64,000 nt of DNA, taken from the NCBI GenBank assembly GCA_030374805.1, contig JARGSG010000024.1:1-64000 (forward strand), written 5' to 3'. A program made the translations under genes and the position numbers. The notes beneath the pieces were generated by a model that was not told the DNA's origin, made no database searches, and saw nothing but the letters and a program-made list of their open reading frames with translations. The stretch's first letter is position 1. The number at the start of each line of letters is the position of its first letter. Positions 1 through 12,428 of this stretch are shown here, one piece after another. The DNA comes from Gracilaria gracilis (taxonomy: Eukaryota > Rhodophyta > Florideophyceae > Gracilariales > Gracilariaceae).

Positions 1-267
1 TTGTTCACGACCGTCGAGAACGCTCGCGAGATCAGTTAGTAGTTGAAACTTTCACTCCATTCCTTTCCGTCTACTTCACCACGGATGCGCGTTCGCTCAA
101 TATTAGTTTAAACTTAATTTCACTGTGCCTCTTTAAAATTTTTTATAGCGTACGCGCGGGACGTTTACAAATCTACATGAAGCTACTAACATCTATAGTA
201 CACTTGTACAACAATGTTTGAGCAATAAAGAAATATATAAAATTTGTGGCGTACTAATTTCACTTTG
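1..267. other. Upstream region of a 2OG-oxygenase gene (A1 copy)
   Basis: An AT-rich stretch with no gene of its own. Short blocks match the region just upstream of the 2OG-oxygenase gene at 18880-19120: a TGTTCACGA block near base 3 and a CGCTCAATAT block near base 94. The window therefore probably begins just upstream of the A1 copy of that gene, whose coding part would lie to the left. Confidence 0.5.
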
Positions 268-1905
268 GGGACAGCGGACCGGGGTGTCGTGGGCTTCATC
301 GGTGCACCGATGAAGCCCACGACACCCCTGTCCCCTGTCAACGGCGCGTTGGCGATGCCACGTATACCAGCACCCCAGTTTCATCACACAGGCGCCTTGA
401 TTAGCGGGCGAATTTTTACCGCTTACGGCTCGGTGACGGTGCCACGTGTCCCACTGCCCAGCTTCATCACTCATGGCGCGCGTTGGAACTGCGGACTGGG
501 GTGTCGTGGCGCTTCATCAGTGCACCGATGAAGCGCCAGGACACCCGGGTCCGCTGTCCAAAAAATATTTTTTGACTTTTTTTGAAACGGGCGGCTGGAC
601 GGTAGTGCCACGTAATGCCAGCACCCCAGTTTCATCACACACGGCGGCGCGTTGATAGCGGGCAAAGTTAACCGCTTATGGCTCGTTGTCTGTGCCACGT
701 GTGGCACCCCCCAGCTTCATCACTCACGGCGCGTTGGGACAACAGACCGAGATGTCCTGGGCGCTTCATCGGTGCATCCGATGAAGCCCCACGACACCCC
801 GGATGAGTGGCACCGAAAAAGCGCCACGACACCCCCGGTCCTCTGTCCCAAAAAATTGTTTTGAGTTTTTTTGAAACGAGCGGCTGGACAAGATGTGATA
901 TTTCATTTTTTCAACATTTCATCCAAGCCACACCCAACCACACGTGTGCTGCTGTATAAAAGCCGTCCCCACTCCCCTCGCAACTCCTTCCACACCCTAC
1001 CTTATCCTGGTCACACCTTCTACCGAGATATATATTCATCTTCTTCCACAACCGAAAGTATGTTTCTCGGTTGCGGAAATAGAACGATATATCTCTATAA
1101 AAGGTGACACACCTTCACGCTCTGCAGCTATGAATAGCACATTCACTATATGATATAAAACTAGTACATCTTCTATTTTTATATCATAGAGGATGTGTCC
1201 TATTCCTATGCTGTTTGCGGAGGTTTTCGCACACCATCTCGCTTTGTTGCTACGAATAGGACATCCGTTATATGAGATGAAGTTAGTACATCTTCTATCT
1301 TTATTTTGTATAGTGGATGCTCTATTTCTATGTTGCTTGCGCTTTGAAGCTAGGATTAGGACATCCGTTAAGAATAGGGTAGCCATAGTAAGATGTATTG
1401 CATAGAGTGAGAGCAGGAAATCGTTTGAGTCGGAATCCATGTTTGTTTCACCCTCGGACAGCCGATCGGCACTCACGGCGCGTTGGGACAGCGGACCGGG
1501 GTGTCGTGGCGCTTCATCGGTGCAACGATGAAGCGCCATTGACACCCCCGGTCCGCTGTCGCTAGGACGTTGGCGGTGCCACGTATGCCAGCACCCCCAG
1601 TTACATCCACACCTGGCGCGTTGACAGCGGGCGAATTTCACCGCTTATGCTCGTTGGCGGTGCAACGTATGCCTCGCGGCCCAGCTTCATCACTCACAGC
1701 GCGGTTGAGACAGCGGACCGGGGTGTCGTGTGGCGCTTCATCAGTGCACCGATGAAGAGCCACGACACCCCGAGTCCGCTGTCTCAGGCTGTCGTTGAAA
1801 AATATGGAAACTAAAATATTTTTTTGGTAATAGAGCGGACCATGGGGTCTTGGCACTTCATCAGTGCAATGGTGAAGCGCCACGCTACCCCGGTCCGCTG
1901 TCCTA
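268..1905. repeat. Hairpin array 1 (A1)
   Basis: A cluster of near-perfect ~70-bp palindromes with a shared arm that reads roughly GACAGCGGACCGGGGTGTCG followed by TGGCGCTTCATC, a 4-6 base loop, then its reverse complement. Clear units lie near 270-340, 494-562, 1487-1560, 1707-1785 and 1834-1902. Spacers of ~150 bp between them are also repeated (330-490, 600-735, 1560-1705) and carry half-units such as CAGCTTCATCAC. The array sits between a 2OG-oxygenase gene reading left and the methyltransferase-SET gene reading right, exactly as array 2 does in A2. Confidence 0.85.
881..1440. repeat. Spacer in array 1 with two tandem ~125-bp repeats and TATA-like boxes
   Basis: This part of array 1 lacks hairpins. 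Two diverged tandem units (about 1130-1252 and 1253-1375) share the blocks AGTACATCTTCTAT and a hyphenated inverted repeat of GACATCC/GGATG type. Upstream, TATAAAAG occurs near 953 and again near 1096, each followed by pyrimidine-rich sequence, which looks like core promoters. No convincing reading frame follows them, so any promoter role is only a suggestion. Confidence 0.4.
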
Positions 1906-2236
1906 ACAGCCGTTCCCTATAACTTCGCGTATATGTTTGCAATCACCAAGTTTCGTATCCCTCGATTGTCGCCCCTTTCCCTGACACCTCTTAACGGGTT
2001 CACGTGCATCTCAGGCATCTTGCACCTCTCCCTGTTGTGTTGAAAGAACCTGGTTCGTGCTTTATCGTTGCTATCCTCTCCCGCCCACTCCCGTCTCCCG
2101 CGCACTTTCATATCTCGCCGGCAGTTATCCCCCGCCCGCTGCAGTCTCCCGTGCGCTGTTTCCTCCCCTCCGCTGCCATCTCCCGTCCGCTCCGGAAATT
2201 CGAATCATAACCCGTCAATGCACCCTTTTCCGGTGC
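1906..2236 (+). promoter_or_regulatory. Leader of the methyltransferase-SET gene (copy 1)
   Basis: Pyrimidine-rich leader with repeated blocks resembling CTCCCGTCCGCTCC and CGCTGCCATCTCCCG. The second gene copy has a matching leader at 21295-21445, so this is a conserved part of element A rather than chance. It probably contains the transcription start and 5' UTR. No upstream reading frame is supported. Confidence 0.4.
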
Positions 2237-5200
2237 ATGCATAAAATGGCTCCACATAGTTCATCGAGGTCTACGTCACCGGCACCGTCAAGCTCCGATA
2301 TGAAGGTTGGAAAACGGTATGGCTCCGGAGATGAGCTTGTCACAGTATGCCTTACAATCCGCGATCATTACGCGTCGACAATGCGAGATGAAGACCGGCC
2401 AAGGAAGGTGGGACACAGCGAGTTCGTTGATTACGGTATCAAGAATCGCAACGTCCTACCGCTGGTCAAGAAATAAATTCTATATCTTGTGGGTCCAGTA
2501 CATCCGACGTTTACTGACAGTAACTACGGGTCGTATCTTTGAAGGGGTCTTATCGTCAGCTATACCTCTCAACGAGGTTTATTGGGCATTTCGGACGGTG
2601 ATAGGGACTGCCGTGTAAGGGACTTCTGTAATGCTTATATCGAGGTGAACTTTAAAGGGAATACCGAAGAATGTGACTTTGTCTCGAGTTTTTCAAGTCA
2701 ATGACTATACCTCCTAAGCGAGTGGGACGGGTGGTCCCCCCCTTCGCCACAACCGTTGCCACACATTTCCAAAGGATTCTCTTTCTCTCGCTCATTCAAA
2801 AAGTTTACATAGAAAAAAGAGTTGTAGGCCAGGAGAGGAAAAAAGGAGGCAAGGGATACCCCACACCTTTTGTGAATATCCAAATATCAAACAAACTCGA
2901 AGCTCAGCGTGTTGGCTTTGGTTTGCAGCTCATAAGGAAGGCATGGGATCGTTTCTATCAATTCCTGGGATTCCCTACCGTGCAGGTCATGGTTCTTCCA
3001 TTCATCTAAGTCGTGTACGACGAAATGCAGTTTCAAGCGATTGAGACGAGGGCAGAGGGGTTCTTCCACCGACATAACGACCATTGCTTGCTACCGAGCA
3101 AAGGTGAAACTGTTATTGAAACAGAGGTCATCCCGTGAGCATGGAATGTACCGCAAGACATCGATGCTGCCCTCCGAATGCTTGCAAACGAGTTCATTTC
3201 GGACCTCAACAAGGTTATTGTGAATGAGCAGTTCTTCTCAATTTCCGAACCAGGACGATGGACAGTTTTGAAGACGTTTACCAGAGACCCATCACGGGCA
3301 TATGCTCAGAGATCCGATAGTTTCTCGAATTCGCTTGTGTCCTCCGTTATGGAGGCCATAAGCCCGTTGAAACTGAAAGAATCAGTGAACGTCCCTGATA
3401 TGGGGGTAAGGCCGATATCCAAACCAGAACCTGCCATACAAATTGAAGATGATGTGGAGGAGGTGTAGGAAATTGGGAAACCAACAGAGCCGAAGGAGGG
3501 GAGAGGCGAAGAAGGAGATGGTGATACGAACATAGTGGCCGACATTGGGAAAGGAAGTACTGGTGACGAAGCGTCCGGGATAGGCGTAATACCTCCACCA
3601 TCCATTGCGTCGTTGGATGAAAAAATGGCTTTCCGAAGTTGTGAGGAGGAGATGGAGAAGAACTTTCGCTTGTACAATTGCGGGTTTGCAGATATGGTAT
3701 AGATGGACGAGACGTTGCGCAGAGATTGTGTGTCTCCGTTAGGAAAAGTTCAACTGGTTCTCATGGACCCTCCGTACAACATCCAAGGAAACAAGAACCT
3801 AAACAACAGCTGGTACGATGTACTGAGCCCGCAGGACATGAAGAAGGCTGCAAAGCTTCTATCAAGACTGCTACGCCCTGGGGACCATTTCGTGATCTTT
3901 AGTTCTTTTGAGCAGGTGCAGCAATGCAGAGATGTACTTTCTGCCATTTGGGCAACAGACGAAAACGGAGTACCAAGGCGTTCATTTTCTGTGGAACAGG
4001 TCCCAATGCACTTTGTACGGTCGCAAAGCAACCCGATGCGTAACCCTGGACGTAGGTCGTGCTCCTTCTTACCTGCAATGGAGTATGCTGTACATGGAGT
4101 TCGAAATGGTCTCAGCTACGCGCAGAAGCATGTGATGGTGAACTATGAGAACTTCAATTTCGTGCAGTCGAGGTACCTGGGGTACACAGTGGCATTGACC
4201 AGGTACCCTTCCTGTCTAATGGGGGACTCTTCAGTGGAAGAGAAAGAAGAAACGTGGGGGCTACGTTTTACGAAAAGTGAGGTCCGAACAGAAACCTCGG
4301 GCATTGTTGAAGGAGCTAATCAGTTGGTTTTCTCAGGCTGGGGATATTGTGGTCGACTTGTTTGCGGGGACGTTTTCGACAGCAATGGCATGCATGGAGT
4401 TACAACAGCATCGTAGGTTCATCGGGTGTGAGCCGGACCCTGACTGCTTTGCTCATGCTAGGCACGCCGCAATTATTCGATTCTCATTGGGCGTGCCGGA
4501 GAATGGGACGGATATCCAGGTAGCGCACGAAGTTCGGAATGCTACGATTTAGGGGTTGGTTAAACTTATTTCCGAAGTGGAATGTCCGCCCATCGGGATC
4601 ATGGAAGGCTCCATCCGGCTACCCCCAGAATCAAAAGTTTCCTACGCATATTGTGGACTTTCTTGCGTCAATGTGGCGGGATGAGAGCTTGGTCACGACT
4701 AGTAGGCGTAAGGCCCTTCAAGAATGACCGAAAAATTTGCAAGGAAAGATGGGGCTTCTGGATTGGAATGCAATGTTGGCACTGGAAGCGACGATGTGCG
4801 GTTGTCGTACCGGGAAGTCGACGATTCGCCACCCTGGCGCAGGAGTGGGGGTGTTCACTACACGCCGATTTATGGAAAATGAAGAGATATGTTACTTCTA
4901 TGGAACACTGGTGTACCATGACCTAACGAAGAGAAAAGAGGTACACAAGAAATATGGTGAAGGTTTATTGGGAGCCACTTCCGAACGCTTTCGGAAGTAT
5001 GCGATGCAGTTTAACGTCCGCGGCGATATATCCCATAACCTCCCAGAAAGAAGACAAGGAGTAAGTTTAATACCTGTATGGATTGTCCCCGCTCCTTTTT
5101 CATTGGGTGGAACGATTAACGATCCCAAATATATGGAAGGTGATAAGGAAATTGATGCAGTTGCGGATGGTGTGATGAAACGAAGGACTGCAAAGGATGC

Positions 5201-5378
5201 AAATGTGCGGGTCATTCGAACTCCAAATACAGGACGCACCCCACATCAACTACGAGAATACCAAATGCTTGCGGTGCGAGCACTTCAGAGACTGGAAGTG
5301 GGAGAGGAGTTGTTCGCGGATTATGGAGTAGAGTATAGCTGAGGTACATCGGCAAATCCTATTATAGTAATCGATTAG
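2237..5378 (+). pseudogene. DNA amino-methyltransferase / SET-domain fusion (copy 1), broken
   Basis: Same gene as at 21474-24606. The frame would encode a protein of about 1040 residues: an unrecognised N-terminal region, a beta-class N6-adenine/N4-cytosine DNA methyltransferase domain (PF01555 type) and a C-terminal SET domain. Motif IV DPPYNI lies at about 3768-3785 and the SAM-binding motif near 4350-4375 in a shifted frame. The SET domain keeps GVGVF (about 4842-4860), the INDP variant near 5115 and ELFADYG near 5310. Lesions by comparison with copy 2 include a deletion and stop after 2476, TGG to TGA at 3136 and 5340, GAG to TAG at 3466, and frameshifts around 4190 and 4560-4740. The start matches copy 2 (two nearby Met codons). 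The product would be nuclear; substrate specificity cannot be read from sequence. Confidence 0.8.
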
Positions 5379-5834
5379 AACGTGTAGTAATTTAGCTACA
5401 TGTAAAACAACACCCTAAACCTCGATAATGAAGTGGCACTTATTGCATTCCAACTTCGCCGTTGAGCACGAATTAGAAACAAAACACTTTAGCTCAAGTG
5501 CAAGATGGAAGTACGTAGATACGTAAAAGGTAGTGAAGGGCATCGAATATGATGCGAAACCTTATGCGTTTTTTAACATCATTAGAACTCTTCAGAAATC
5601 GAGATTTAGGTGTCATTTTTTCGTTTCGGAATCGGGAAATAAAAAACCGCACTCGGTGATTTCCACCACACTCCCCTCGATTGGAGGTGTGCATTCGTTC
5701 GGTGACTTTCGATCACGGCGAGTGCCAAACACGTCGAGAGCAGAGCAGTTCCGATTCCAGTGACCTTCGATCACGGTCAGCGGCTAAGACGTCGTGAGCC
5801 CAGCGTCAACCGCGAGGAACCGTTCGGATTGTAT
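5379..5834. other. Spacer between the methyltransferase-SET and coiled-coil genes
   Basis: No gene seen. The second half matches the equivalent region of copy 2 (24840-25095): both contain a CACACT-TCGA block and a stretch with GATCACGGCGAG-like and AACACGTC blocks just before the coiled-coil gene. It probably holds that gene's promoter and leader. Confidence 0.4.
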
Positions 5835-8568
5835 ATGGCGAAACGTAAAAAAAGGAGTGTGAATGCAGAGGAGGTTAGCGGTCGCGCGTCAAAGAGCCGA
5901 AGGCGTGGCGAAAGGGTAAGTGGAGAAGTTCGCACCGCTCGTAGTACGCGTGCGACTCGGAATGGTTTACGTGGGTAGGGGAGGAAGGGTGCCGCGAGGA
6001 GCGACGGTGCGGCGAGGAGCGACGGTGTGGCAAGGAGAGACGGTGCGGTGAGGAGCGTCGGTGCGGCGAGGAGCGACGGTGCGGCGAAGAGAAACGGTGT
6101 GGCGAGGAGCGTCGGGGCCGGAACATCGGAGCGAACGAAGCGAACGGAGCGAACGGAGCGAACGGAGCGAACGGAGCGAACGGAGCGAACGGTAAGCATT
6201 GTGGTGACGAAATCTATTGCGAACGCAATAGATCAACAAGTTAGTCCTAATAACAGCATAGGAGCGCAGCGAGGTATGTCTAAAAAGCTTCTGCGCGGTG
6301 GTCGGGAAAGAGATGGTCGTAGAAGAGGCGCAGAGACTGCGCAAGTTTTAGAGGAGATCGATAGCGGGACTATGATAGTGGAGGGTAAAGAGTTTCGTAC
6401 GAGTGTCGAAGGAAGAACGATAGCAAGGAGTAGTACTATATTAGGTAGTGGGGGTCTTTGAGGAAGAAAGGGAACTAATGGTGATAAAGTGCCTAAGGCT
6501 GGTGTACCCGAAGAGGTGGAAGGAGAAAGGGTGACAGTGAGATGTGGTCACCCGGCGAGGACGCGAGGAGTGGAGATTTTGGGTGTTGTGACGCCAAATA
6601 GAGTGCCAGAGAAGAAAAGCATGGGTTTCGAGCAAGAGAATGCGAACCGGGAGAAAGAAGGAGTGGGGCGTGTGCGGCGAATTGCAGAACGTGAAACAGG
6701 GGAGGGTAGTGCGAGAAGAATAGGGAGTGTGGTTCATGGATTGGTGGGTGTTGAAGTTGTGGAAAAGGGGAGAGATAGGCGACGAGAACATGCGGAGGGG
6801 AGAGTGGTACGACGTAGAAGTGGTGGATCAACCAAGGAAATTGTCGGAGGGACAGCAGCAGTGGTTGAGAGGGATTTCGAAGGGGAGGACGACGTACAAA
6901 CAGAACGGCGTGGGGAAGTGAGTGTCGTGGAGAGGGTGCCACTAACACCCCAAGGGATGCGTGTGAGGCGCAACACCGTTTTACTTCCGAAGGATGTGGG
7001 AGACGAAGTGACGGCGGTCGTGGAGAAAGCGGAGGTAGAATTCAAGGAGATGAATGGGGATCTACAAGGGAACGGGAAGGTAATGAGGAAAACATAAGCG
7101 TATTGCCACGGTCTGCACTCGTTCAGAGGGAGAATTCACTGAAGAGACAATTGGAAAATATGAAGGAAGATCACTATACATTGATGGTGAGTTTGAAGCT
7201 GAGGCAGGAAGAGCTGGCACGGCTGAGGGAGGAAAATAAATGGCAAAATGTGTTGATCGAAAGTCTTCGGGAGGCAGTGAAGGGGAGAAAGCGAGGTGGT
7301 AGAAGAAAGAAGGTGAGAGGGCGTCGAAAGTATGATATTGGAGTGGAAGAATCTTTTTATGGATTTGAAAGGGCTGTCTATGATATAATTCTTCATTATG
7401 CGAAGTTGGAGGCGTCTGAACTTTGTTTCGACACGGAAACCGTCGGTAGAAGCTGGAAGAACAGGAGTGAGACGGTGGGAGAAAGTAGAGAGGGGAGCAT
7501 GTTTGTAGTTGGGGAGAAGGAGATGGTGCCTAGGTGCCCAATTCAGGTTGCATATGAGATGAGGGCGTACACACCATCGACAGAGGGTGAAAGTGATGTG
7601 TTGTTGAAGTATGTGGTCGAGACAGAAATAATGGGAGAGACGTGGGAGACGATAAGGGAAGCGGGGAGGAAACAAGAGTGCGTGGAGAATGTAAGCACGG
7701 ACAAGTGTCTGAAGCAGCAAATGAAGCAGACGATACGAGATGTGATTGGGGTGCGAAAGCGGGCTGCTGGGGACAGATTATTCTTTTTACTGGGATATCA
7801 TTTGATTGAAAAGCTGGCGAAGCCTAGCGAGGGGACGGAACTTGGTGAGGATTTGAAGAAGCAGATGGACGAGGCTCGCGAGAAGCTTATGGGAAGTGAA
7901 AAAGATTGGATGAACAAGTTGTGTGCATGGAGAATGAAATGTTTCGAAGATCTTGCGTACTCTAGGTCACCTTTGCATGCTCTACAGTGGGGCTGTGGTG
8001 ATGGAGAAAAGTACTTCAAGAACGTAATAGCGGTGGCAGTGTTGGAGGAGTACACGGGATACGCAGTGGAGACCAAATGTAATGAGGAAAAGCATTACGT
8101 GGATTGGACGGTGATGCACCTCGCCAGACTTGATGCGTGGGTTGAGTGTGTTGTGAAAACGATGAACGAGGGTGTGGGACGTGGAGGACAAATGCCACTC
8201 TTGTTTTCTAAATTGTAATGCAGGTATCTGCCGAAGACAGTGGAGGTTATATTGAAGGTGGCATGGGAATTGGTGGGGGACGAGCACGGCAAAAGTTTGA
8301 GAACGATGGGTTATTAAAGGGGGATCCGAGGTGTGTGTCCGGAAATTCAGAGAAAACTGCGACGGTTGGGCTGTGGATTCCATCGAGGGAGAACGTATAT
8401 CTACCGGTGAGGGAGGAATACTTTATGGCGAATTTTAGGCGGAGACTTGGAGCGGTCCTTGATTGCTACATAGCAGCATACCGATCAGAGAAGCCCAGTT
8501 TCAGTCGTTTGTTTTGGCACCGGGGAGAGGGTACGGGTGGGGCAAAAGGAGAAGAGGGGAGAGGGTAG
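5835..8568 (+). pseudogene. Element A coiled-coil protein (copy 1), frameshifted
   Basis: I do not recognise the family. The N-terminus is very basic (KRKKRS-type) and low in complexity, with an Arg/Ser/Glu-rich stretch encoded by a 9-bp minisatellite near 6124-6190. A predicted coiled coil follows at about 7130-7290 (heptad-rich, Lys/Glu/Leu/Gln). After it comes a conserved C-terminal domain of about 330 residues (7360-8568) that aligns closely with copy 2 at 51015-52229. Copy 1 has a stop at 5976, frame changes before 6489 and again near 7085, and a stop at 8216 followed by a shifted frame. The gene follows the methyltransferase-SET gene in the same direction and converges on the transposase 116 bp away. 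A DNA-binding or transposition-accessory role is possible but unproven. Confidence 0.65.
6124..6190. repeat. 9-bp minisatellite in the coiled-coil gene (copy 1)
   Basis: About seven tandem copies of GAGCGAACG. The equivalent place in copy 2 (25353-25437) has a related 9-bp repeat, GAGCGAACC, which there encodes Ser-Glu-Pro repeats. Repeat number and sequence differ between copies, as expected of slippage in a disordered linker. Confidence 0.8.
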
Positions 8569-8684
8569 GGTGAATAAGAGTGGGAGAAGTGGAGATAGCT
8601 GTGGGATGATGAAGAGGTGGTATATCTTCTTCATCCCATACCTATCTCCAATTTTTCCTGTGGAAGAGGATGGTAGTGATTGGT

Positions 8685-11600
8685 TCATGAAAATCGCATA
8701 GAATGAGTGCTATGCGGGGGGTGGGAGGTAGGGCCTGCAGGTGGGGTCCCGGTAGAATCGGTTGAGGTAGAATCTATGGAAACGCTAATGGAGGCGGGAA
8801 TTGAAGGGGGTGCGGGGTAGTTCTGGCGGAGAAAATGAACGGAGCCAAAGATAGAAGAGAAAGGGGTGAGTCCAAACCATGGAGAAACGTTGTCGGATGT
8901 GCAGTGGGTGGAGATGGGAACTGGATGGGCGGTGTGGTTATGTTCGTCGTCTGTTGCCCATCGGAGGCATACGCAGTTGAGGGTGACATCGACTTCGTCG
9001 CTTGGTGGGACGAGCTCCATGAACTGTACGAAGGCGAACTTCTTGGAAAATGGAGTGGAAGAAGGAAGGGTGAAGGGAAGAAGAGAGATGAGTTTGCAGA
9101 CCCAGACCATGGGGGTGGAGTTGGAGGAGCTGGTGCCTGCGACGAGGACGTGAGAGAAATTTGGGGATTTAGAAGGACCGAAGGCCGGGGCGACAAATAT
9201 TCGTTGGATGGGAAAGACTGGAGGATCCTGGAGCGCGAGCTCGTTCCGCTCTTCAATGTAGTGGTCGAGTGACGGGACATAACCGCAGGCAACGTAAGCG
9301 GAGTTGACTACGGTGATTCGCGTGCGACGGAGAGTGGAGGAGTTCTCTGAGAGTTTTAGTACTTCGAGAGAAAGGGTGATGAATCAAGGGAGGTCAGGGT
9401 TTCCAATCTGTTGGAGAATGGAGAGAGTGTTGGTGGGGAAGAGATCTTGTAGAGATTTGGGATTGAAATGTGGATTAGAGTGGAGGAATTTGTGGGCGGT
9501 GATGAGATCAGCAAATGAGATGAGTTTTCCATCACGGACCAAACCGGGTTGGCGGGATTGGATGGGAGAGGCGAGGGCAGGAGTGGAGGAAGTGATGGAC
9601 GGGTTGGTGGAAATGGGGTTCCAGTCTTTAGTGGTGTTGGAGTGATGGATGGCGCGAATGGTTTCTTCATGTGCGGTGGACCTGCACTTTGAGGTTTTGG
9701 AGTAGTGTGACTTGTAGAGGGAGTGGGGGTGTTCGAATATGCCTGCATCGCTGAAGTGGAGGCCTTCAAAGCGGCGAATGTCTCGACGATGTGGTCTAGG
9801 AGATGGAACTTGAGGGTGCCAAGGCTGGAAGTGTGGTGGGGGCCGAGGACGAGTACTGCTGTGTGCTTGAAGGAGCTGATTTGGAATTGGAGGTCGGTGA
9901 AACTGTAGTCGGTTCATTCTGCGGAGGTGTTGTATCTCATGGAGAAGAGGAGAAGATCGGGGTACTTGGTGAAAACGGAAGTGATGGGAGCTGCATCGAA
10001 CTCGTCACAGCAGCGGTCGAAGAAGGCGCCGATGAAGTGGAAGATCATGTCGAGTGAGCGGTAGTCTTTTGCTTCGAGCATACCACGCAAGCCGTGGGTA
10101 GAGAAGAAACCATTGAGAGTGTGACCTTTGTCGGAGGGAGAAAAGTCGATGTGGAGTCCTGTGGCTGGGGAGTGCTTTTCGATGGCGGCGAGGACGGTGT
10201 TCGCGTTTTTCAAGATGGAGGATTGGACGGGGTTGAAGGAACGACGGGACTTGGAGGAACGGGGGGTAATGAAGAGTGATTCTGACTTGAGTCTCTCGAT
10301 GGCTGGGAGCTTGATGAGCTTGGAGATGCCGAGGTGGAAGTTATGGAGTGGTTCGAAGGGGAAGATGTTGTAAGGGGAGAGGAGAGGGGTGATGTTGAGG
10401 AGAGGGTAAGATTCGAAGAGGGAGAAGTACTTGGCGAGGGAAAGGGAGTGGAGTGCTTCAACGGCCTTTTCCTTGGTGTTTCGGGCGATTCTGGGCTTTC
10501 TGGCGAGTAGGGCCTTTTCAGCATCTTGGAGGAGGGTAGAGTGTGATTTGCGGGCATCAAGAGTATGGGTTTGGGATCAAAGAGGGGGGGATTGAATGTG
10601 TAGGTGGAGGTCGGAGCGTGGGACGATACATCGGTGGCATGGATGCTTGGGGCGGGTGCCGTGGGAGATGGCGAGAATGTCCTTTGCTTCTGGAATATCT
10701 GCGCAGTAGCTGGCGATGATTGGGTGACAATGACGGAGCACGCCATTAGCGTTACGGAAGAGGAAGCCGGTCAGGCCGGAGGAGAGAAGAGGGTCGAGGA
10801 AGTTGAAGATGGCACGCTGGATGAGTTGCATTTTGGTAGACCGGGAGATGCTGGATGAGGTTTGGGGGATGGTATCGGGTCTTGAGAGTGGGTGGCGAGA
10901 TTGCACGAGGTTGGAAGGTATCCGAGAAACGTGAGGTTGTCGGTGATACATTTGCGACGGAACGAGTCGGAAAAGTTGAGGAGGGTCATGTGAAGGGGTT
11001 GGAGGTGATGGAAGAGGATTTGAGGGAGGTGGAGGACTTGTCGGAGTATACTTGGACGAAGCCGATGAAGGAGTCGATACCGGTGTTCTCAGTGGTGTGC
11101 CAGATGCAGGAGGTACTGGAGGACTGCATGATTGCGTGCTTGAGGAATGGGACAGCTTCTTTTCCGAGGGAAGAAGCCATGGGGTGGGCGAAAGCGGGAG
11201 AGCCGGAGGAGGTTGTATGGTGGACGTGGTGGAAGAAGGTGTTGTCCCGGTGTTCGAGTGCGAGTTGTTTTTTAAGGACTTGGATAGCATCCTTTCGGAA
11301 GATGGTGGCTGTGAAGAGGTGCTGTGGGTCGTGGAGGGTGGTGGGGGTGAAACCGATGTTGGTGACTCGGTGTTGGAAGAGGTTTGTTTGAAGTTTGAGA
11401 CACTGGGAGGCGGAGGAGACGGCGTTGTGGAAGGCTGACGTGGAGAAGGAGGGGTCGTGGAGGAGAGAGATGAGTTCGTCTGCCTTGCGGGGGCCGAGGG
11501 TGGAAGCCATGGAAGAGATGTAGAGGACTATTCGTTCGAGGAGGGGGTTGTTTAGGAGAGGGAAGGAGGCGGCGGTGGAGGAGGTGGGGAGGGGGAGAGG

Positions 11601-11920
11601 AAGCATACGGGGGTGCCTACGATATGGTAGGCGTCTTGGGTGTGGACGGAGAGGGAGAGCTGCTGCTGGTGGTAGGAGTCGTCGTCGGCAATGGGGGCGT
11701 TATCAGAAGGGCGATTGGAGAGAAGAGGTAGGGGTGGTGGTGGGAGTAGGGGGGTGGACTTGTGACGCTTTGTGCGTGGGGGGAAGTGAGGGACGTTGCC
11801 GCCGGGGGAGAGGAAACGCTTTTTGGTGGTGAGACGGTTGAGGCATCTTCTTTGGTGCCTTTGAATGGCGGGGATGGTGCGAGCGAAGAAGGAGCAGTCT
11901 TCAAAGCAGCAATTAGGCAT
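8685..11920 (-). pseudogene. CACTA/Plavaka-like (tnp2-type) transposase, copy 1, broken
   Basis: This is the presumed transposase of element A; intact, it would be about 1080 residues. It begins with a C2HC finger (C-x3-C-x12-H-x3-C, at about 11850-11915). A Pro/Ser-rich linker and an alpha-helical region follow. Next is a block containing HPIIASYCAD (about 10700) and a paired-Cys HPCHRC motif, then LHNFHLG near 10360, and late segments with HLLDHIVE and a Gly-rich His motif typical of tnp2/Plavaka C-terminal halves. Copies 2 and 3 are at 52358-55596 and 61042-64000. Frameshifts lie in the Pro tract near 11560-11610, near 10990 and further on. The start is the ATG common to all three copies. 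The family call rests on motif resemblance only; superfamily placement also fits the short TA duplication around A2. Confidence 0.7.
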
Positions 11921-12160
11921 GGCGGGGAGCGGTGTGGGGGTGTTGGGGGAGAGGGGGGTACGTAGTGGTGGGGAGCGTAATATAGCGTACGGAGGGGGGG
12001 CGGAGTGATGGGGGAGGTGGCACGTGATGCGAAGGCGTTTCAAAAGTGAGAGAATAAACGGCCGATATCTGATATGAGAGTTGTTGAATAGAGGTGCTGT
12101 ATATCTATAGAGAGTTCCTCTTCGAAGGGTTTGTATTATTCTAATCGTATTTCATAAGTA

Positions 12161-12188
12161 CGTCGGTGTTCTCGGAATGCTAGTTTAG
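12161..12188. repeat. A2 left terminal inverted repeat
   Basis: Reads CGTCGGTGTTCTCGGAATGC and continues CTAGTTTA. It matches the reverse complement of the A2 right end (56115-56142), the A1 right end (56419-56446) and the A3 start (60477). TGCTAGTT-like motifs recur in the next 200 bases (12187, 12226, 12252, 12330), resembling the subterminal transposase-binding repeats of CACTA elements. Confidence 0.85.
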
Positions 12189-12428
12189 TATGCTAGATGG
12201 CTAGTTATGAAAATAAAAGTCCGAAAAAACTAGCAATTTCGCAGATTGCGCTAGTTGGCAAGGCAAAAAAATTCCTTTTGGAAATCGCATTTCCACGTGC
12301 CGCAGTTGCACTCCATTTGTTGAAGTTGTATGCTAGTTTTCAGTTCGTGCACCACTGCCCGTTACCTCACATTCGTCGCAGTCGTCAAAATCACTCAACA
12401 AATTTACTCTCGGGTCACCAGCGCTCGT

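Larger units (their letters stand above)
1..12160. mobile_element. Element A, copy 1 (A1), left part, interrupted by A2
   Basis: This is the larger part of a giant CACTA/Plavaka-like DNA transposon. Its left end lies outside the window. It holds the region upstream of a 2OG-oxygenase gene (1-267), a hairpin array, a methyltransferase-SET gene (+), a coiled-coil gene (+) and a tnp2-like transposase (-). The same order recurs from 18.8 to 56 kb. At 12160 its subterminal sequence, which matches A3 up to about 12158, is cut by the start of another A-type terminal repeat. The missing end reappears at 56143. All its genes are broken. Confidence 0.8.

Noticed and set aside
268-1905. CRISPR array
   Set aside because: Units are long palindromes with related spacers in a eukaryotic transposon; no cas genes.
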